From Sulfitobacter sp. F26169L (lineage in GTDB: Bacteria > Pseudomonadota > Alphaproteobacteria > Rhodobacterales > Rhodobacteraceae), in contig NZ_JAPMLP010000003.1 of NCBI RefSeq assembly GCF_026410285.1, positions 124,001-188,000 of the forward strand: a stretch of DNA of 64,000 nucleotides. The letters run 5' to 3'. Made by a program: the position numbers and the translations under genes. The stretch's first letter is position 1. Each line of letters opens with the position of its first letter. A model generated the notes under the pieces. It had not been told where the DNA came from and searched no databases. It worked only from the letters and a program-made list of their open reading frames with translations. Below, one piece after another: positions 1 to 9,577 of the stretch.

Positions 1-537
1 GATTTCCCAAAAATCGAACAGCTGGAAGACGGCGGTATTTTTGCCCTGCGTCTGGACGAATCGTTGCCCGAGCGCCCTGCAACCTATGAAGAAGTCGCAG
101 ACGATGTGGCCGCCCGTTGGCGCGCGGACGAGATCGTTTCACATCTGCGCGTGCTTGCCGACAAAGCCAAGAGCAACGCGGAAGCAGGTACATCTCTGCC
201 CGAACAGGGCCTGACCCAGCGTGTCGAAACCGGCCAGACCCGCAATGCCTTTATCACCAACACGCCTGCCGGTTTCATGAGCACGGTTTTCGAAATGGAG
301 CCCGGCGAAATCCGCATCATGGAAGGCGAGGAAACCGTTGTTCTTGTGCAACTGGATGCAATCAAACCGGCAGATGACAGTGAAGAAGCGCGTCAACTGA
401 CCGCCCGCTTGCGTGAACAGCAAAACGAAGCACTGGCACGGGGGCTGTTCGACATCTACGCCGCAGATACCTTGCTGCGCGCCGGTCAGAATATCGATCC
501 GCGTGCTATCAATGCCGTTAACGTGAATTTCCAGTAA
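1..537 (+). CDS. Peptidyl-prolyl cis-trans isomerase, PpiD/SurA type (C-terminal part, cut by window start)
   Basis: The reading frame is open from base 1 and ends at the TAA at 535-537, so 178 C-terminal residues are visible and the true start lies upstream. The segment carries the PpiD-type tail that follows the parvulin domain: an extended beta region (TPAGFMSTVFEMEPGEIRI) and a charged helical end rich in Gln and Glu. Proteins of this family are inner-membrane-anchored periplasmic folding factors that act on outer-membrane and secreted proteins. In alphaproteobacteria a ppiD gene often precedes trpE, which fits here because trpE starts one base after the stop. The assignment rests on the tail and the neighbourhood, not on the catalytic domain, which is out of view. 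Confidence 0.75.
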   Translation, partial: DFPKIEQLEDGGIFALRLDESLPERPATYEEVADDVAARWRADEIVSHLRVLADKAKSNAEAGTSLPEQGLTQRVETGQTRNAFITNTPAGFMSTVFEMEPGEIRIMEGEETVVLVQLDAIKPADDSEEARQLTARLREQQNEALARGLFDIYAADTLLRAGQNIDPRAINAVNVNFQ

Positions 538-538
538 G

Positions 539-2050
539 ATGGCTATTACTCCCGATTTCGATACGTTCGCATCCTGTTATAACGCGGGGCAGCATCAGGT
601 CGTATATACGCGGCTGGCCGCTGATCTCGACACGCCGGTTTCGCTGATGCTCAAGCTGGGCGGCGCTGCGGAAAATGCATTTATGCTGGAATCCGTCACC
701 GGTGGCGAAGTGCGAGGGCGGTATTCGATCATCGGCATGAAACCCGATCTGATCTGGCGCTGCCGTGGCACCACATCCGAAGTAAACCGCGCCGCACGAT
801 ATGATCCCGATGCTTATACGCCGGTTGACGGTGATCCGCTGGACGCCCTGCGCGAGCTGATCGCGGAAAGCAAAATCGCGCTGCCCGACGATCTGCCGCA
901 ATCCGCCGCCGGTCTGTTCGGATATCTGGGCTATGATATGATCCGGCTGGTGGAACGCTTGCCACACATCCACCCTGATCCGCTAGACCTGCCCGATGCT
1001 GTGATGCTGCGCCCTTCGGTGGTTGCGGTACTGGACGGTGTGAAGGGTGAGGTGACCGTCGTGTCACCTGCCTGGGTCAGCGAGGGACAGACCGCACGCG
1101 CAGCCTACGCCCAAGCGGCAGAGCGTGTGATGGACGCAGTGCGTGATCTAGAGCGGTCACCCGCGGGTACATCCCGTGATCTGGGCGATGCCACGCCTAC
1201 CCCAGATCCTGTCAGCAATTTCACGAAAGATGCTTACAAAGACGCCGTTCTGAAGGCCAAGGAATACATCAAGGCGGGTGATATCTTTCAGGTCGTCCCG
1301 TCGCAACGTTGGGCACAGCCGTTTGTGCAGCCGCCTTTTGCGCTTTATCGTTCGCTGCGCCGCACCAATCCGTCACCATTCATGTTCTACTTCAACTTTG
1401 GCGGCTTTCACGTGGTGGGTGCCAGCCCTGAAATTCTGGTGCGGGTGTTCGGACAAGAGGTAACGATCCGCCCCATCGCAGGCACCCGCCCCCGTGGCAA
1501 AACCCCCGAAGAAGACCGCGCGTTGGAAGCCGATCTGATGGCCGATCCGAAAGAGTTGGCAGAGCATCTGATGCTGTTCGATCTGGGCCGCAATGATGTG
1601 GGCCGCGTGGCAAAAATTGGCACCGTCCGCCCCACCGAAGAATTCATCGTTGAGCGGTACAGCCACGTGATGCACATCGTATCAAACGTGGTGGGAGAGT
1701 TGCGCCCCGACTGCGATGCGATTGATGCGTTCTTTGCAGGTATGCCGGCAGGCACGGTTTCCGGCGCGCCCAAAGTACGCGCGATGGAGATTATCGACGA
1801 ACTGGAGCCTGAAAAGCGCGGCGTCTATGGCGGCGGTGTAGGGTATTTCAGCGCCGGTGGCGATATGGACATGTGCATCGCTTTACGAACGGCGGTAATC
1901 AAAGATGAAACCCTTTATATTCAGGCAGGTGGCGGCGTGGTCTATGACAGCGACCCAGAGGCGGAATATATGGAAACGGTGCATAAATCCGGTGCCATCC
2001 GGCGCGCCGCAGAAGATGCAGCGCGCTTTGACGGCAGCAGCAACACCTGA
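539..2050 (+). CDS. trpE: Anthranilate synthase component I
   Basis: TrpE makes anthranilate from chorismate and ammonia, the first committed step of tryptophan synthesis, together with the glutaminase TrpG. The 503-residue length is normal for the family. The chorismate-binding domain is complete, with FQVVPSQRW near residue 245, IAGTRPRG near 317, and GTVSGAPKVRAMEIID starting near residue 405. The gene begins one base after the ppiD-like stop, so the two are probably co-transcribed. Its partner trpG lies 2.7 kb away behind two reverse genes, so the trp genes are split here. The stop is only two bases from the stop of the convergent metallo-beta-lactamase gene, leaving no room for a dedicated terminator. 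No Trp-rich leader peptide was seen. Confidence 0.97.
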   Translation: MAITPDFDTFASCYNAGQHQVVYTRLAADLDTPVSLMLKLGGAAENAFMLESVTGGEVRGRYSIIGMKPDLIWRCRGTTSEVNRAARYDPDAYTPVDGDPLDALRELIAESKIALPDDLPQSAAGLFGYLGYDMIRLVERLPHIHPDPLDLPDAVMLRPSVVAVLDGVKGEVTVVSPAWVSEGQTARAAYAQAAERVMDAVRDLERSPAGTSRDLGDATPTPDPVSNFTKDAYKDAVLKAKEYIKAGDIFQVVPSQRWAQPFVQPPFALYRSLRRTNPSPFMFYFNFGGFHVVGASPEILVRVFGQEVTIRPIAGTRPRGKTPEEDRALEADLMADPKELAEHLMLFDLGRNDVGRVAKIGTVRPTEEFIVERYSHVMHIVSNVVGELRPDCDAIDAFFAGMPAGTVSGAPKVRAMEIIDELEPEKRGVYGGGVGYFSAGGDMDMCIALRTAVIKDETLYIQAGGGVVYDSDPEAEYMETVHKSGAIRRAAEDAARFDGSSNT

Positions 2051-2052
2051 AG

Positions 2053-2952
2053 TCAGAACCGGTTCATCGGTATCTTGAGATAGCTGTTTCCGTCCGCTTC
2101 CGGCGCGGGCAACTGGCCTGCGCGCAGGTTCATCTGAAGCACCTCGAGCATACGGTCAGGCAAATTCAGCGTCTTGTCACGGCTTTCGCGCATCTCGATA
2201 AACGTGTCCTTTGAGGTGCCCCCACCAATGTGTTTGTTATGTCGTCGTTGCTCGGCCACCGAGGATTCCCATTGGGGCATTTTGCGGTATTCGGTTCCGT
2301 AATCATGTCCGACAAACAGCCGAGTCTCGTCTGGCAGCGCGAGGATGTTCTGTAGCGAATTCCACAAATCGTCCGCTGACCCACCCGGAAAATCGGCCCG
2401 CGAAGTGCCTGCATCCGGTTGCATAAAAGTATCGTGCACAAATGCCGCGTCGTCACCCACAACGTAGGTGATCGAACCCAGCGTATGCCCCGCAGAGAGC
2501 ATGACGCGCACATCAAGCGACCCGATCCGGAAACTGTCACCATCCGCGAACAGATGATCAAAATCACGTTCGGGATCAAAGGCATCTGGCATGTGGTAAT
2601 AGTCGCGCCAAAGCTGTGCAATTTCGCTTACCTTCTCTCCGATGCCATTGGGTTTACCCAGCCGTTCCCTGAGGAATGCCGAGGCCATCAGGTGATCCGC
2701 GTGGGGGTGCGTGTCAAGAATCCACTCGATTGTGACGCCCTCGCTCTCGGCAAAGCGCAGGATCGCCTCGGCCCCTGAAGTGTCTGTCGAGGCAGAGGCA
2801 GGATGATAGCCCAGCACCGTGTCGATCAGCGCGCCGGTACGGGTTTCGGGATCGACGACGAGATACTGGATGCTGCCGGTTGGCGCATCGTAGAAACCGG
2901 TCACTTGCGCAGAGCGCGGACCACGCGAAGGGCTGGTACGGGATAAGGACAT
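2053..2952 (-). CDS. MBL-fold metallo-hydrolase, persulfide dioxygenase (ETHE1/Blh)-like
   Basis: This 299-residue protein has the metallo-beta-lactamase signature THPHADHL, a second ligand motif GHTLGS, and the sequence QPDAGTSRADFPGG followed by VGHDYG, which are characteristic of the ETHE1/Blh branch. Members oxidise glutathione persulfide to sulfite in sulfide detoxification; that role is inferred from the family. The frame is open further upstream to 3078, but the start at 2952 is preferred because AGGAG lies just upstream of that ATG and the protein then begins at a family-like position. It lies 82 bases downstream of the deacetylase-like gene on the same strand and may share its transcript. 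No sulfide-sensing regulator or rhodanese is adjacent. Confidence 0.85.
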   Translation of the reverse strand: MSLSRTSPSRGPRSAQVTGFYDAPTGSIQYLVVDPETRTGALIDTVLGYHPASASTDTSGAEAILRFAESEGVTIEWILDTHPHADHLMASAFLRERLGKPNGIGEKVSEIAQLWRDYYHMPDAFDPERDFDHLFADGDSFRIGSLDVRVMLSAGHTLGSITYVVGDDAAFVHDTFMQPDAGTSRADFPGGSADDLWNSLQNILALPDETRLFVGHDYGTEYRKMPQWESSVAEQRRHNKHIGGGTSKDTFIEMRESRDKTLNLPDRMLEVLQMNLRAGQLPAPEADGNSYLKIPMNRF

Positions 2953-3034
2953 ATCTACTCCTTTGAATATATAAAGGTAGAAGACATCATCCGGCGGATT
3001 TGTTCCACAATTTTTGCAGGGTGGCCCGAGGTTT

Positions 3035-4618
3035 CTATTTTTGCGCCAGTAGAGTCGCCGATACAGGCGCAAGCGCAACCGATCCGGCGCGATCGGCCAG
3101 CCCCCATACGACCAGCGCCTCGATGGTCTCAGGACGCAAACGGCCTAGCATGATCACGCCGCCCTCCTGCCCCGCCTTGAATGCAGCCTGATCCAGAAAC
3201 CGGCGAATGACGCGGGCTTTTTGCCCCTGACTGTCGAAATCACGGAACACCGGCGCGGCCGGCACCCCTTCTTTCACGGCAAGTTTGGGCATGGAGTTCA
3301 GGCCCCTGTTCTGCGTCACCAGACCATGACCGCTGGCTTTCAGAATACCTGTAACTTGATCGGCCACTTCGCGGGAGCCTTGCAGCCCCTCGCCCGTACC
3401 TTCCAGAACACCCACAATCTCGGGCAAGCCGTTCAGTGCCACGCTCATCGTCACTTCGGCATCTGTGGGGCGCGCACCGCTCGGCAGATCGACCATGGCC
3501 AGCACGTCAAACCCTTCGGCGCGGTAGCGCTCCATCCGCTTTGCGGCATCCGGCAGGCGCATATCAATGGCCACGCTGATAGGATAGGGAAAGCTGGACA
3601 ATGCGGGCAGCCCGATTTCAGCGGCATCCAGATCGGTTCCTGTATCCATCAAGACAATGCTCATCAGAGGTTTGCCTTCGGGATTTTCAAATGGCTGGGC
3701 ATAGCGGTGCAACGGGGTGCCATGCGCGGTATCACCAACGCTTTGCGTGACTGTTTCGACCGCCGTATCGTCATCTGTTGCAGAGCGGTTGATCAAGGTG
3801 TTCGCCGGTGTGCCTACGCGGGGGCGTGCGGTGGTGCCAATTGTATTTGTCTGACTGCCCGGCACAGTAACGATGCGTGGCTTTACCGGCGGGACACTTG
3901 CGGTTTCGGGGTCCTGCGCCGGTTCTTCCTGCGCATCAGAATCCGGTGTTTGGGCTGGTGCAGGTTCGACCACAACCAGCGTTTCCTCACCCTCTTGTTC
4001 CTGCGTCGGTACGGCTGCTGCTGTATCTTGCTCGACGATTTCACTGTCAGGGCTGTCGTCGGGGATCATCGGGGCCAGCGCTTGCGGATTGGGCAGTACA
4101 GGCGCGTCGTCCTCCACCCGCACGGCCACACCTTCGGGCAAAGGGCGCGGCACTGTCAAATTTGCGGCACTTCCCGTTTGCGGTTGCGGCAGGGGCGCCG
4201 GTGCCTGCGGTGCCGTATCACTGCCCACCGGCGAAAGTTGTTCCGGCGCAGATGCGACAGAAGCAGACTCTTGTGTCGGGGCCGCGACACGATCGGGCGA
4301 AATCTGCGGCTGCTCTACCATGCTCTCCAGCGCGCTGGCCACCTGCGGCGCACGCGCAGCGCCGGTGGGTTCTTTCGGCAGTTCTTCGCCTGCCGGTGCG
4401 CGCAAACTGACCTGAGGCTGCCCGATTTCGCCTTTTTCGCTGTCTGTCACGGTAACGGTTGCCTGCGGTACGGTAGGCTGCGGGGGGGCAATTGTCTCGG
4501 CAGTTCCCAGTTCGGGCGCGCGCTGCGGCTCAATCGGGACCAGCACGGACACTACCCCCGCAACACCAACGCTAAAAACCGCGCCCAATCCAATTCCGCT
4601 TAAAATGCCCCGTGCCAT
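3035..4618 (-). CDS. Divergent polysaccharide deacetylase family protein (YibQ-like), with N-terminal membrane anchor
   Basis: The 527-residue product starts with a Gly- and Val-rich hydrophobic segment (about residues 4-27) that should act as a membrane anchor or uncleaved signal. A long Pro/Ala/Glu/Thr-rich low-complexity linker runs to about residue 300. The C-terminal 220 residues resemble the divergent polysaccharide deacetylase family (PF04748): MSIVLMDTGTD, LPYPISVAIDM-like strands and a GRLRPETIEAL end. Related proteins are linked to envelope or septal polysaccharide processing, but the enzymatic activity of this branch is not established. The low-complexity linker and anchor suggest the domain is displayed in the periplasm. 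Its promoter should lie in the 182-bp gap shared with the divergent trpG. Confidence 0.75.
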   Translation of the reverse strand: MARGILSGIGLGAVFSVGVAGVVSVLVPIEPQRAPELGTAETIAPPQPTVPQATVTVTDSEKGEIGQPQVSLRAPAGEELPKEPTGAARAPQVASALESMVEQPQISPDRVAAPTQESASVASAPEQLSPVGSDTAPQAPAPLPQPQTGSAANLTVPRPLPEGVAVRVEDDAPVLPNPQALAPMIPDDSPDSEIVEQDTAAAVPTQEQEGEETLVVVEPAPAQTPDSDAQEEPAQDPETASVPPVKPRIVTVPGSQTNTIGTTARPRVGTPANTLINRSATDDDTAVETVTQSVGDTAHGTPLHRYAQPFENPEGKPLMSIVLMDTGTDLDAAEIGLPALSSFPYPISVAIDMRLPDAAKRMERYRAEGFDVLAMVDLPSGARPTDAEVTMSVALNGLPEIVGVLEGTGEGLQGSREVADQVTGILKASGHGLVTQNRGLNSMPKLAVKEGVPAAPVFRDFDSQGQKARVIRRFLDQAAFKAGQEGGVIMLGRLRPETIEALVVWGLADRAGSVALAPVSATLLAQK

Positions 4619-4800
4619 AAGTAATGCACCCTTGTCCTGTTATCATACGCGCGAAGGCATCCCGACTATTACGCTCCGGTTAATGCCTTTTGCGGCGGCC
4701 CTGCCCCTTGACGATTGCGCCCAAGACTGACCATCTACCCAGACCATCTATACACACCCAAACGCCGCCTTCTCTAGTCCTAATACGAAGTTTCCCCAAG

Positions 4801-5382
4801 ATGCTCTTGTTGATCGATAACTACGACAGTTTCACCTATAATCTGGTTCACTATCTGGGCACGCTTGGTGCCCAGATGGAGATACGGCGCAATGACGTGC
4901 TCAGCGTGGACGAAGCGTTGGCGATGCGTCCGTCGGGGATCGTGCTGTCCCCCGGTCCTTGCGATCCGGCACAGGCAGGCATCTGTCTGGCACTGACCCA
5001 CGCCGCCGCCAAGGAAGGCATTCCGCTGCTTGGGGTCTGTCTGGGGCACCAGACCATCGGAGAGGCATTTGGCGGGCGCGTGGTGCGCGCAGGCGAGATT
5101 GTGCATGGCAAGATGGGGCAGATGAACCACACAGGCAAAGGCCTGTTTGCCGGATTGCCCAGCCCCTTCGCCGCAACACGCTATCACTCGCTCATTGTCG
5201 AACGTGACACGCTGCCCGATTGTCTGGAAATCACGGCCGAATTGGACAATGGGATTATTATGGGCCTGCAGCACCGCACGTTGCCAATCCACGGCGTGCA
5301 GTTCCACCCCGAATCCATCCGCTCCGAACACGGGCACGCCCTGTTGGAGAATTTCCTAAAGGAGGTGAAGGAACCCGCATGA
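4801..5382 (+). CDS. trpG: Anthranilate synthase component II (glutamine amidotransferase)
   Basis: TrpG supplies ammonia from glutamine to TrpE. The 193-residue class I amidotransferase is complete: [10 protein letters not shown] at the N-terminus, the nucleophile Cys80 in GVCLGHQ, and the His-Glu pair in QFHPES near residue 170. The frame stays open to 4690, but the conserved family start [10 protein letters not shown] fixes the ATG at 4801. It is the first gene of the forward run trpG-trpD-ung-trpC-moaC-moeA, and its stop overlaps the trpD start (ATGA). The preceding 182-bp gap contains only a short possible peptide without Trp codons, so classical trp attenuation is not supported. Confidence 0.96.
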   Translation: MLLLIDNYDSFTYNLVHYLGTLGAQMEIRRNDVLSVDEALAMRPSGIVLSPGPCDPAQAGICLALTHAAAKEGIPLLGVCLGHQTIGEAFGGRVVRAGEIVHGKMGQMNHTGKGLFAGLPSPFAATRYHSLIVERDTLPDCLEITAELDNGIIMGLQHRTLPIHGVQFHPESIRSEHGHALLENFLKEVKEPA

Positions 5383-6398
5383 GTGAACTTCTCAAACCCC
5401 TGATTGATGCTGCTGCGAATGGCCCCCTGACCCGCGCCCAGGCCGAAGAAGCATTTGCGATCCTGTTTAACGGACAAGCCACACCCAGCCAGATTGGCGG
5501 GTTGCTGATGGCCCTTCGTACGCGCGGAGAAACGGTGGATGAATACGCCGCCGCCGCCGCTGTGATGATTTCAAAGTGTAACCCTGTAAAAGCCCCTGCC
5601 GGCGCAATCGATATCGTAGGCACCGGTGGCGACGGGAAAGGCACGCTCAACATCTCGACAGCAACAGCATTTGTTGTGGCCGGTGCCGGTGTTGTGGTTG
5701 CCAAACACGGCAACCGCAACCTGAGTTCGAAATCGGGTGCAGCGGATGCGCTGACACAGATGGGGTTGAAAACCATGGTCGGTGCGAAGGTGGTTGAAAA
5801 GGCGCTGAACGAGGCCGGTATCGGTTTTATGATGGCCCCTATGCACCATCCTGCAATTGCCCACGTCATGCCCACCCGTTCCGAGTTGGGCACGCGCACA
5901 ATTTTCAACATCCTCGGTCCCCTTACCAATCCTGCAGGCGTCAAACGCCAGCTTACAGGCACGTATAGCCGTGATCTGACCCGCCCCATGGCTGAAACGC
6001 TTAAACAGCTAGGGTCGGATGCTGCATGGCTGGTGCACGGGTCTGACGGAACGGATGAATTGACCATCACCGGCGTCAGCTGGGTCAGTGCGCTGCGCGT
6101 GGGCGGGCAAATCGACGATATCGAAATCCACCCCGAAGATGCCGGCCTGCCAGTGCATCAATTTGATGACATCATCGGCGGGACACCCGAGGAGAACGCC
6201 ATTGCATTCAATGCCTTGCTGGATGGTGCGCAATCAGCATACCGCGATGCGGTGTTGCTCAATTCCGCCGCAGCGCTGGTGATGGCAGATGCCGCGCCTG
6301 ATTTGAAAACCGGTGTTGAGATGGCGCGCGCCAGCATAGATTCCGGTGCCGCGCGCGAGAAGATCACCGCAGTTGCGCGCATCACGCAAGCAGGCTGA
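5379..6398 (+). CDS. trpD: Anthranilate phosphoribosyltransferase
   Basis: TrpD transfers phosphoribose from PRPP to anthranilate, the second step of the tryptophan pathway. The 339-residue protein shows the PRPP-binding [14 protein letters not shown] near residues 80-93, the [15 protein letters not shown] segment, and [11 protein letters not shown]. The start at 5379 overlaps the trpG stop by four bases and has GGAGGTGAAGG just upstream, which favours it over the earlier in-frame ATG inside trpG. The stop codon overlaps the start of the ung gene (TGATG), so translation of the two is likely coupled. Confidence 0.97.
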   Translation: MSELLKPLIDAAANGPLTRAQAEEAFAILFNGQATPSQIGGLLMALRTRGETVDEYAAAAAVMISKCNPVKAPAGAIDIVGTGGDGKGTLNISTATAFVVAGAGVVVAKHGNRNLSSKSGAADALTQMGLKTMVGAKVVEKALNEAGIGFMMAPMHHPAIAHVMPTRSELGTRTIFNILGPLTNPAGVKRQLTGTYSRDLTRPMAETLKQLGSDAAWLVHGSDGTDELTITGVSWVSALRVGGQIDDIEIHPEDAGLPVHQFDDIIGGTPEENAIAFNALLDGAQSAYRDAVLLNSAAALVMADAAPDLKTGVEMARASIDSGAAREKITAVARITQAG

Positions 6399-7060
6399 TG
6401 TTTGATCTTTCCCGTCTGGGCGCGTGGAGTGATCTGCCGTTCTTCACGCAGATCCTCCCCGGGATCGAAGCGGCTTTGTCAACCGAAACGCGGCCTGTTC
6501 TACCCCCGGCCCCTCTGGTTTTCAACGCGCTTGAACGGGTGCAGCCCGACGATGTGCGCGCTGTGATCCTTGGACAGGACCCCTATCACACCCCTGAAAA
6601 AGCCGATGGTCTTGCTTTTTCAATCGCGGAAAATTTCGGGGGGCGGCTGGATAGTCTTGGCAACATCTTCAAAGAGCTGAAAAACGATCTGGATATCACC
6701 CGAACCCGCACCCAGCTTGACGATTGGGCAGATCAGGGGGTGTTGCTGCTGAACACCATCCTGACGGTGCCGAAAGGTTGCGCAAAAGGTCACGCATCGC
6801 TTGGCTGGCAGGTCTTGATTGATCAGGTGCTGGACCGTTTGGCAGATACACCACGCGCCTATCTCCTGTGGGGCGGCCCCGCGCAAAAGACGGCCAGACG
6901 GGTTGATCCCGACATGAATTTCAAACTCGAAACACCCCACCCTTCACCCCTGTCCGCACATCGCGGCTTCTTTGGCACACGGCCTTTCAGCCGCACCAAT
7001 GCATGGTTGCAAGGGATGGGCCATCGGTCCATAAACTGGGGCGACCCGGAGGCGCTATGA
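6398..7060 (+). CDS. ung: Uracil-DNA glycosylase, family 1
   Basis: Ung removes uracil from DNA as the first step of base-excision repair. The 220-residue product carries the water-activating motif GQDPYH (residues 59-64), [11 protein letters not shown], the WGGPAQ strand, and the DNA-intercalation loop [13 protein letters not shown] starting at His181, so all family 1 motifs are intact. Normal family length is about 220-230. It sits between trpD and trpC with overlaps at both ends (TGATG and ATGA), so a repair gene is embedded in a tryptophan operon. The context points to shared transcription, not to a role in tryptophan synthesis. Confidence 0.95.
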   Translation: MFDLSRLGAWSDLPFFTQILPGIEAALSTETRPVLPPAPLVFNALERVQPDDVRAVILGQDPYHTPEKADGLAFSIAENFGGRLDSLGNIFKELKNDLDITRTRTQLDDWADQGVLLLNTILTVPKGCAKGHASLGWQVLIDQVLDRLADTPRAYLLWGGPAQKTARRVDPDMNFKLETPHPSPLSAHRGFFGTRPFSRTNAWLQGMGHRSINWGDPEAL

Positions 7061-7869
7061 CACAGACGATCCTAGACAAAATCAAAGCTTACAAGCTGGA
7101 AGAAATTGCCGCCGACAAGGCCGCCGTGCCGCTGGCAGACATAGAAGCACAGGCAGAGGCAGCACCACCTGTGCGCCCCTTTGCCCAAGCGCTGTTCGAA
7201 GCCTCTATCGAGAACTACGGCCTGATCGCGGAAATCAAAAAGGCCAGCCCGTCAAAGGGATTGATCCGCGCCGATTTCGAGCCTGCCGCACTGGCCGAAG
7301 CCTACGCCGAGGGTGGCGCAACCTGTCTGTCGGTTCTGACCGACACGCCCAGCTTTCAGGGCGCCAAGCAATTCCTGATTGATGCGCGCGCCGCGTGTGA
7401 CCTACCCGTTCTGCGTAAGGATTTCATGTATGACACCTATCAAGTTGCCGAAGCGCGCAGCATGGGTGCCGATTGCATCCTGATTATCATGGCCAGCGTT
7501 TCGGACGCGCAAGCGGCCGAACTGGAGGATGCTGCAATCGGGTACGGCATGGACGCCCTTATCGAGACTCACAATGCCGAGGAACTGGAGCGCGCATTGC
7601 TGCTGAAATCCCGTATGATCGGGATAAACAACCGCAATCTCAACACCTTTGAAACCTCTCTTGATGTGACGCGCACGCTGTCAAAACATATTCCGGGCGA
7701 ACGGATGATTGTTAGCGAAAGCGGCTTGAACACTCCCGAAGATCTGGCCGATATGGCGCGTTATGGCGCGCGCAGCTTTCTGATCGGGGAAAGCCTGATG
7801 CGGCAGGACGATGTTGCGGGCGCAACACGTCAGCTGCTTGCGAACCCCCTGCGGGCAGGAGGTATGTAA
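7057..7869 (+). CDS. trpC: Indole-3-glycerol-phosphate synthase
   Basis: TrpC closes the indole ring to give indole-3-glycerol phosphate. The 270-residue TIM barrel has the family hallmarks [13 protein letters not shown] near residue 55, [32 protein letters not shown] and VSESGL. The chosen start overlaps the ung stop by four bases and follows GGAGG; the longer frame beginning at 7003 lies inside ung and adds no conserved residues. There is no fused TrpF domain. Its stop codon TAA shares one base with the moaC ATG. Confidence 0.96.
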   Translation: MTQTILDKIKAYKLEEIAADKAAVPLADIEAQAEAAPPVRPFAQALFEASIENYGLIAEIKKASPSKGLIRADFEPAALAEAYAEGGATCLSVLTDTPSFQGAKQFLIDARAACDLPVLRKDFMYDTYQVAEARSMGADCILIIMASVSDAQAAELEDAAIGYGMDALIETHNAEELERALLLKSRMIGINNRNLNTFETSLDVTRTLSKHIPGERMIVSESGLNTPEDLADMARYGARSFLIGESLMRQDDVAGATRQLLANPLRAGGM

Positions 7870-8342
7870 TGGCACTGACGCATTTTGACGGTGATGGTCA
7901 TGCGCATATGGTCGATGTATCCGACAAGGCTGTGACATCCCGTATCGCCACCGCCGAAAATCACATCAAGATGCAGCGCGAAACCTTTGATATTATTACA
8001 GAAGGTCGCGCGAAAAAGGGTGATGTTATGGGTGTTGCGCGGCTGGCCGGTATCATGGCGGCGAAAAAGACATCAGACCTTATCCCGCTGTGTCATCCGC
8101 TGCCGATTACATCTGTTTCCGTTGATCTGGTACCTGACCCCGAGCTACCCGGTATCCGTATCACCGCGACCGTGAAAACCACAGGCCAGACCGGCGTTGA
8201 AATGGAAGCGCTGACTGCCGCGTCAGTCACTGCCCTTACAATTTACGACATGAGCAAGGCAGTCGATAAGACCATGGAAATCAGCGGCTTGCGCGTCACA
8301 CTTAAAGACGGCGGAAAATCGGGCCGCCACGAAAACCCATGA
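7869..8342 (+). CDS. moaC: Cyclic pyranopterin monophosphate synthase
   Basis: MoaC forms cyclic pyranopterin monophosphate with MoaA, the first stage of molybdenum cofactor synthesis. At 157 residues it has normal family length. The active-site signature [10 protein letters not shown], the lysine-bearing MAAKKTSDL just before it, and [19 protein letters not shown] are intact, as is the terminal DMSKAVDK region. It overlaps trpC by one base and moeA by four. No moaA lies in the window, so the remainder of the pathway must be elsewhere. Confidence 0.96.
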   Translation: MALTHFDGDGHAHMVDVSDKAVTSRIATAENHIKMQRETFDIITEGRAKKGDVMGVARLAGIMAAKKTSDLIPLCHPLPITSVSVDLVPDPELPGIRITATVKTTGQTGVEMEALTAASVTALTIYDMSKAVDKTMEISGLRVTLKDGGKSGRHENP

Positions 8343-9511
8343 TCACCGTTGACGAGGCGTTGGGGCATCTTTTTTCGCTTACCACAGTGATGGATGTTGA
8401 AACCGTATCGCTTCGCAGTGCCGCAGGGCGTGTATTGGCGCAAGACGTTGAGGCCGCGCGCACCCAACCGCCATTCGCCGCATCCTCGATGGACGGATAT
8501 GCCCTGCGCCGCGCAGAGGTTGAACCCGACGCCATGTTCAAGGTCGTGGGAGAATCTGCGGCTGGTCACAGATATGACGGCGCGCTTAACGCCGGTCAGG
8601 CCGTGCGTATCTTTACCGGCGCACCGGTGCCGGAGGGTGCCGACTTTGTCGTGATCCAAGAAGATGTTACCCGACGCGGCGATCTGATCACGCTGGGCCA
8701 TTCAATCGGCGAAAAAGATAATATCCGCCCCGCAGGCGGTGACTTTCACAAGGGGCAAACCCTGTCTGCACCGCGCCGGTTGCGCCCCGCCGATATCGCC
8801 CTGCTGGCCGCGATGAACATCGCCCGTGTGCCGGTGTATCGCAAACCAGTGGTTGCGATCCTCGCCACCGGTGACGAACTGGTTCAACCCGGCGAAACAC
8901 CGGGACCGGACCAGATTATTGCCTCCAACACTTACGGGCTGGCCGCGCAACTGGATGGTTTGGGGGCACAAGCGCGGCTGTTGCCGATTGCCGCTGATAA
9001 CGAAGGTTCCCTGCGGCGTAGTTTTACTTTGGCTAAAAACGCTGATCTGATTGTAACCATTGGCGGCGCGTCTGTCGGAGATTATGATCTGGTTGCACCT
9101 GTTGCTGCCGCGATGGGTATGGAGCAATCTTTTTACAAGGTTGCCATGCGTCCTGGAAAGCCGTTGATGGCGGGGCGTATGCGTGACGCTGCGATGATCG
9201 GCCTTCCGGGAAATCCGGTGTCCGCCATGGTTTGCGGCACTGTTTTTGTCGCGCCGATGGTATGTGCAATGCTGGGACTGGGGCACAGCGCCGCCCCTCG
9301 CCGTGTTGTACCACTGGCCGCCGGTCTGCCAGCCAACGGTGGGCGCGAGCACTACATGCGCGCAAACATCCATGACGGCGCGGTCACCGCCGAGCAGCGG
9401 CAAGACAGCTCGCTGCTGAGTGTTTTGGCCACCGCAAACGCCCTGTTGGTGCGCCCGCCAAACGATCCGGCACGCCAAAAGGGCGACATGGTGGATATAA
9501 TCGACATCTGA
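8339..9511 (+). CDS. moeA: Molybdopterin molybdenumtransferase
   Basis: MoeA inserts molybdate into adenylylated molybdopterin. The 390-residue protein shows the expected order: an N-terminal domain with SSMDGYA (near residue 50), [11 protein letters not shown] (near 90), the MoCF/MogA-like domain with [12 protein letters not shown] (near 180) and [11 protein letters not shown] (near 240), and the C-terminal beta domain after [13 protein letters not shown]. It starts within the moaC stop (ATGA), so MoaC and MoeA are likely translated together. It ends 66 bases before lexA, whose own promoter and SOS box lie in that gap. Confidence 0.96.
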   Translation: MITVDEALGHLFSLTTVMDVETVSLRSAAGRVLAQDVEAARTQPPFAASSMDGYALRRAEVEPDAMFKVVGESAAGHRYDGALNAGQAVRIFTGAPVPEGADFVVIQEDVTRRGDLITLGHSIGEKDNIRPAGGDFHKGQTLSAPRRLRPADIALLAAMNIARVPVYRKPVVAILATGDELVQPGETPGPDQIIASNTYGLAAQLDGLGAQARLLPIAADNEGSLRRSFTLAKNADLIVTIGGASVGDYDLVAPVAAAMGMEQSFYKVAMRPGKPLMAGRMRDAAMIGLPGNPVSAMVCGTVFVAPMVCAMLGLGHSAAPRRVVPLAAGLPANGGREHYMRANIHDGAVTAEQRQDSSLLSVLATANALLVRPPNDPARQKGDMVDIIDI

Positions 9512-9516
9512 AAAGG

Positions 9517-9545
9517 TTGACACAAAACAGGAACGTCCCTAGAAC
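9517..9545 (+). promoter_or_regulatory. lexA promoter overlapped by an alphaproteobacterial SOS (LexA) box
   Basis: A perfect -35 hexamer TTGACA lies at 9517-9522. Seventeen bases later TAGAAC at 9540-9545 can serve as -10 (four of six matches). The direct repeat GAAC-N7-GAAC at 9531-9545 is the reverse complement of GTTC-N7-GTTC, the LexA box described for alphaproteobacteria, and it covers the spacer and -10 element. LexA bound here would block its own promoter, the usual autoregulation. Confidence 0.85.
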
Positions 9546-9577
9546 AAAGCAAGATAAACTAGGGCGAGGACCGCGTA

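Noticed and set aside
3221..4603. 460-residue forward frame opposite the deacetylase-like gene
   Set aside because: It mirrors a gene with a plausible signal, linker and domain; its Cys-, Arg- and His-rich text is typical of an antisense shadow.
4619..4800. Possible tryptophan leader peptide and attenuator before trpG
   Set aside because: The only short peptide that could be read (starting near 4684) has no Trp codons, and no alternating hairpins with a T tract were found.
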